Part shown: piece by piece, positions 60,433-64,000 of the stretch
Layout of the letters: every line of letters starts with the position of its first letter
Numbering within the stretch: position 1 is the stretch's first letter
NCBI GenBank assembly: GCA_963924555.1
Contig: OZ004595.1
Span: 5,016,599 to 5,080,598 of the forward strand
DNA from: Crambe crambe
Lineage: Eukaryota; Porifera; Demospongiae; Poecilosclerida; Crambeidae
Direction of reading: 5' to 3'
Length of the DNA: 64,000 bases
Made by a program: the position numbers and the translations under genes
Notes under the pieces: generated by a model
What the model saw: the letters and a program-made list of their open reading frames with translations, nothing else
Database searches by the model: none
What the model was told of the DNA's origin: nothing

Positions 60433-62263
60433 TCACATCAATGACGCCAGTTCATCACTGGGATGAGAATCATGACGATATTCAAATGAGTCCTCTTCAC
60501 TGTCATGCAAGAAGTGATGGTCATTTCTCCAGAACTTTATTTTTCTCGCAAATCTTAAAGCAAATCTTCGACGTGAAAAGAACCAGTAAATAATAACTGC
60601 TAGTGTATAAAGATGCGAAAAAATTGCTGTTAGAGCAGCAAACACATGAAAAATGGAAATGTATTGATGAACTTTGATGGTGGCCATATCAATACCACTT
60701 AGAGAAATGTAGAATAGAGCAAGGAGTGTGAAGAATGCGGCACTGATCTTTGAATAGTGAACAAGTGGAGGTTTGAACGGCTGCACAATAATGATCAGTA
60801 AGACTAGAAGCAAGAGAGAGATGGCAGCAAGAGGAAAGTAAATACTTGTGTGCGCAAACGCATAAATGATGAAACCCAAAACACGTATCACGATGAAGAC
60901 AGCTGCAAACCATCAGCAATCTCTAGTGCCTGGTTCTGTCCCGTCCTTATAGCAGCCATTGAAGGAGTCCATAAAGGTGTGCAAGATGTGTTGTCGAACA
61001 GGAAGACGATTCAAGATCTTCTGGAAGAAAGCAAAAGGATAGAGAGCAAGAACAGTGATGGGGAAAAGAATAAATATGATGAACATCAGAAGAGCCAGGA
61101 TGGCATAAGGTCGATGTTTTTCACCGAAATACTTGACATCACCAGCATAGTACAGCACAGTAGATGTCGTATTATTAAAGCCGTCTTGGTTGAGTTCGTA
61201 TAATCGTGTTGGAATGAGGAGGTCAAAGGTCGCACTAAAAAGCTTTGTGCTTGACAAAAAGTAGAAAGTGACACATGAGTCTATCACTGATGACTTTACG
61301 TTCCAATTCTTCCTGAAGAAAACAAAGAAGACTCGAAATGGCCTCCACATAAAAACAATGACTCGATAGTTTCTATCGTGCAGTTTCATTAAGAGATGAA
61401 TAACAATCATTAGAAGGAGAGGATACACAGCAATGGCATAGTCCAAAGCTAGGGTGGGGAGAGGACCTATTCCAAGACAAATGTCAGAGTAAAATGGCCT
61501 AAAAAAATCTAAGTTCCATATTCCATAAAAGGAGAATGCGATCTTTATAAAAAGCAGATATTTAGGATGAGTGCTTGTCGTTAGGAGCAACACACGCAAG
61601 AAAGCTGGCATTGACATGAATTGGCCACACAAGATCACTGAATGCAAGTGGCTAGTGACAGCATTTAATCGAAAGAAGAAGATAAAGAAACAGAACAGAG
61701 TTAGTGGGAGATAAGCTGCCATGATGTACCTACCCCAGTTCCAGCCAATGTGTGAACAGTTAACACAAGACAAGTTGTAGGAGTAAGCCAAGGGGTAGTA
61801 TTCAGGCAGACACTCCCCACAAAGTGCTCCAGCTCTGTTGAATAATGCACATATGTTACGAGAACTATCCAGAGATCGATAGATGCTATTTACTGCCGTT
61901 TCCTCTCTAAAATACCACCCACAATTATAAATGCATGCACCAACTTGCAGCACATTCCTACTCTCGTTGTACGTACGTAACACAATAGCAGTCCACAACT
62001 GAAGAAGTTTCCTCATTTACACCACACTTGATAATGTTGGCAGGAAAAAGACCAAACTTGCACTCTTCGTCACAGAAGAGGCCCTGGGGACAGGTATCCT
62101 TTGAAATATTAGTGGAGCACGAATAGATTTCAACATCATCTGCTGTAGCCCGTTTGTTGTTGTCCAATACTGTAAAGTTTTGACTGTTGTTAATGAAAGA
62201 AACTTCAGCACTATGAATGCAAGTCACCAATACTAGCAATACAATCATCAATGACTTAAACAT
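60433..62263 (-). pseudogene. Array member B2: subfamily B multi-pass protein with one frameshift and one stop
   Basis: Start, signal peptide and Cys-rich ectodomain match B1 (MFKSLMIVLLVLVTCIHS). A 4-bp CGTA duplication (TGTACGTACGTAACAC at about 61968-61983, against TGTACGTAACAC in B1) breaks the frame in the ectodomain at VDCYCVTY. The membrane part is open from there to TRDC, where CGA of B1 (RW) is TGA (60913-60915). The same frame continues through WF.AVFIVIRVLGFIIYAF to a complete tail, SEEDSFEYRHDSHPSDELAS, ending at 60433. With only two lesions this could be a recent pseudogene, an inactive allele, or sequence errors. The tail lacks the ECSPLI ending of subfamily A. Confidence 0.75.
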
Positions 62264-63016
62264 CTTCTAAAATTTACTCCAAGGTCTGAAGAAGGAAGAA
62301 TATCAATTTTTGGGACTCTGTATGTTTGATATACAAAGACTACAGTTTGTTGCTAAAATCATAGCTAAACATTGCTTAAAGTCTTAGTCTGAAGAGTTTA
62401 CAGAGCCAAATCCTTTTCTCTTATTCCAAATATTGCTTAACTGAATGTATTACACTGTAAAAACAGAAGCGTTATATGTACACTAAATTGTCCCTATACA
62501 CACACTATAAGTGTGCAGTGTACACTTTCATTCTTACAGTGTAGTATGTCTATAGCTGGAGAGTTTACAGAGCCAGCCTTATGGGACTTAATTTTTCCTT
62601 GCTCCAAAATACAAACTTTTAAAGGCATGAATCATTAATAGCAAGTACATGCAGAGTGGCTTGAGGTCCTGATATGAAGTAACGATGGGTGTCTATATAA
62701 AATATGGTAAGCTATCAATCTGGCCACACTGATAGAGGCGTAACCAGCTGAACACTTATTGCATATGATAATTAAGAATGATATTGCACACATAAAATAC
62801 GTAGATCAATGATGGATAAGCGAATACATGAAATCGAGTAGTTACTGCGCACTCCAACTAGAACTAGACACTAGGTATGTCTATATGACATCATATGACA
62901 TACAAATTACATAATTGATAATGACATCATATATGTATGCATGACCACAAAGTACAGAGTACATGAACATTTTTTCAGTTCCAACTATCATCACTATCAT
63001 TCCTTAATATTATATA
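62264..63016. other. Intergenic region B2-A8
   Basis: No gene is supported. The B2-side part matches the B1 flank, and the part from about 62766 to 62995 matches the A7 3' flank (GAATGATATTG.ACACA, GATAAGCGAATACATGAAAT). The miniature element at 62453-62541 is present here and absent from the B1 flank. Confidence 0.5.
62453..62541. mobile_element. 89-bp TA-flanked miniature element (CACTGTAA ends)
   Basis: Begins CACTGTAAAAACAG and ends ...CATTCTTACAGTG, with TA on both sides (62451-62452 and 62542-62543). The paralogous B1 flank lacks it and reads AACTGAATGTCTCAGTATGTA, which gives an empty-site comparison and dates insertion after the B1/B2 duplication. Confidence 0.75.
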
Positions 63017-64000
63017 CTAATCCTCTCTATTTGATATCAGAGGAGAACATTCATTACAATCATCATATGGAGGTAAAGAATACTCTAAACGCATCACTTT
63101 CTTCTTTAATGAAAACAATTTCTTTTTAGCCTCTGGGCATCCGCAATCAGGTAGGCCGATCCTTAAAAGTGACACAACTCGACAAATCAATAAACATAGC
63201 CCATACAGAGGAAGTATGGTCATTACTGGAGTAACAATTATCCGTATCAATCTCTTATATTCTTCAAAAGAACTCGGTGCAGAGTATTGCACTTCGATAG
63301 TCGGTGAAAAAATAAAATACACAATGATTGCTATGAAGAATATAACGATGTCGATAGTGTTACGTTTAAATTGCTTGTAGGGCTTTAAAATGGCCACTAG
63401 AACCAATGCAATCAGATCTAAGCACAAATGCTGCCAACGAAAAGTATGTCAGATTTTTTGAGACTGAGTACATTATCAGATTGATGCATCTAAGAAACAG
63501 ATAAAAACCAGCGAAATATCTGCAGTCCCTTGGTGTTTCCTTGTAACAACCTTGGGATATGTCCATGAAGACATGAAGAGTCCGATACTGACATTTAGTG
63601 CAATTGAGGCACTTTTGAAAGCAGCGAGAAGGGTACACACAAAGAAGAACCAGCGGAAGGAAGTTGAAGGTCAAGAACATGAAAATGGCCAATATAGCAT
63701 AAGGAATGTGTTCCTTACTGAAAGGAGTCATGGAGCCATTGATAAATAAAAACTTTACTCCTGCTTTATTACCAAACTCATCATAATAAGCATTACTAAG
63801 TGTCAGTATATCAAATGAAACATTCATTATCTTCACATAGGACAGGATGAAAAATGTGGTAAAAGCATTCACCAGTGACTCTCTGATACTCCACTTTCTC
63901 CTAAATGTAGAGCAGCATCTGTACACTGGCAACCACAGTCTGGAAAAGACTATGTAGCGGTCATGCAGTCGAACTAGACAATATGTGATTGAAATCAACA
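63017..64000 (-). pseudogene. Array member A8: C-terminal half of an A7-like gene, frameshifted, cut by the window edge
   Basis: The visible part begins in TM4 (ISITYCLVRLHDRYIVFSRL) at the right edge and follows A7/A1-type sequence (LSNAYYDEFGNKAGVKFLFI). The frame is lost near 63415-63421, where the + strand reads CAATCAGATCTAAGCACAAA against CAATCAGAAGCACAAA in A7, a 4-bp insertion. The downstream part is open again in the other frame (LIALVLVAILKPYKQFKRNT) to a normal ending NECSPLISNRED at 63017. It is either a pseudogene or a single sequencing/allelic error; the missing 5' half cannot be judged. Confidence 0.75.

Overview
This is animal nuclear DNA, most likely from a demosponge (Amphimedon-like; an inference from content, not a database match). 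Protein-coding exons are broken by GT-AG introns, many only about 50-150 bp long. The genes include metazoan families (TMEM131, FTSJ1/TRM7, SLC46). The DNA is AT-rich and crowded with microsatellites and small inverted-repeat elements. I saw no rRNA or tRNA genes, no CRISPR array and no bacterial-style operon.

Left part (1-32,400) holds four multi-exon genes whose splice structures I could rebuild with consistent reading phase. They are an FTSJ1/TRM7-type tRNA 2'-O-methyltransferase (+, 1260-3700, 7 exons, 394 aa), an SLC46-type major facilitator transporter (-, 4050-7219, 4 exons, 535 aa) convergent with it, a TMEM131 orthologue (-, 8203-24434, 21 exons, 2388 aa), and a long unassigned coiled-coil protein (+, 24703-32358, 22 exons, 1383 aa). 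The last two are head to head across a 268-bp spacer that contains a perfect CRE/ATF palindrome, so a shared bidirectional promoter is likely. TMEM131 has CU-rich microsatellites directly upstream of two of its 3' splice sites, one of them about 314 bp long.

Right part (33,500-64,000) is a one-directional (-) tandem array of intronless genes for secreted-signal, cysteine-rich, multi-pass membrane proteins of about 580-596 aa. Subfamily A has six open copies (called A1, A2, A3, A4, A5 and A7 here), one truncated pseudogene (A6) and one copy running off the right edge with a frameshift (A8). Subfamily B has two copies (B1, B2), both broken by different mutations. The array grew by segmental duplication: the A2+A3 block matches the A5+A6 block about 10 kb away, and B1+A7 matches B2+A8 about 7-8 kb away. 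One member carries a 204-bp in-frame internal tandem duplication. Two pseudogenes meet at a copy of an inverted-repeat element.

The intergenic DNA holds several MITE-like elements with terminal inverted repeats and target duplications, two minisatellites (20 bp and 36 bp units), four mononucleotide G/C tracts of 28-33 bp, and a decayed transposon-related reading frame. The function of the array family is unknown; the protein layout (Cys-rich N-terminal ectodomain, about nine or ten membrane helices, short conserved tail) suggests a surface receptor or channel.
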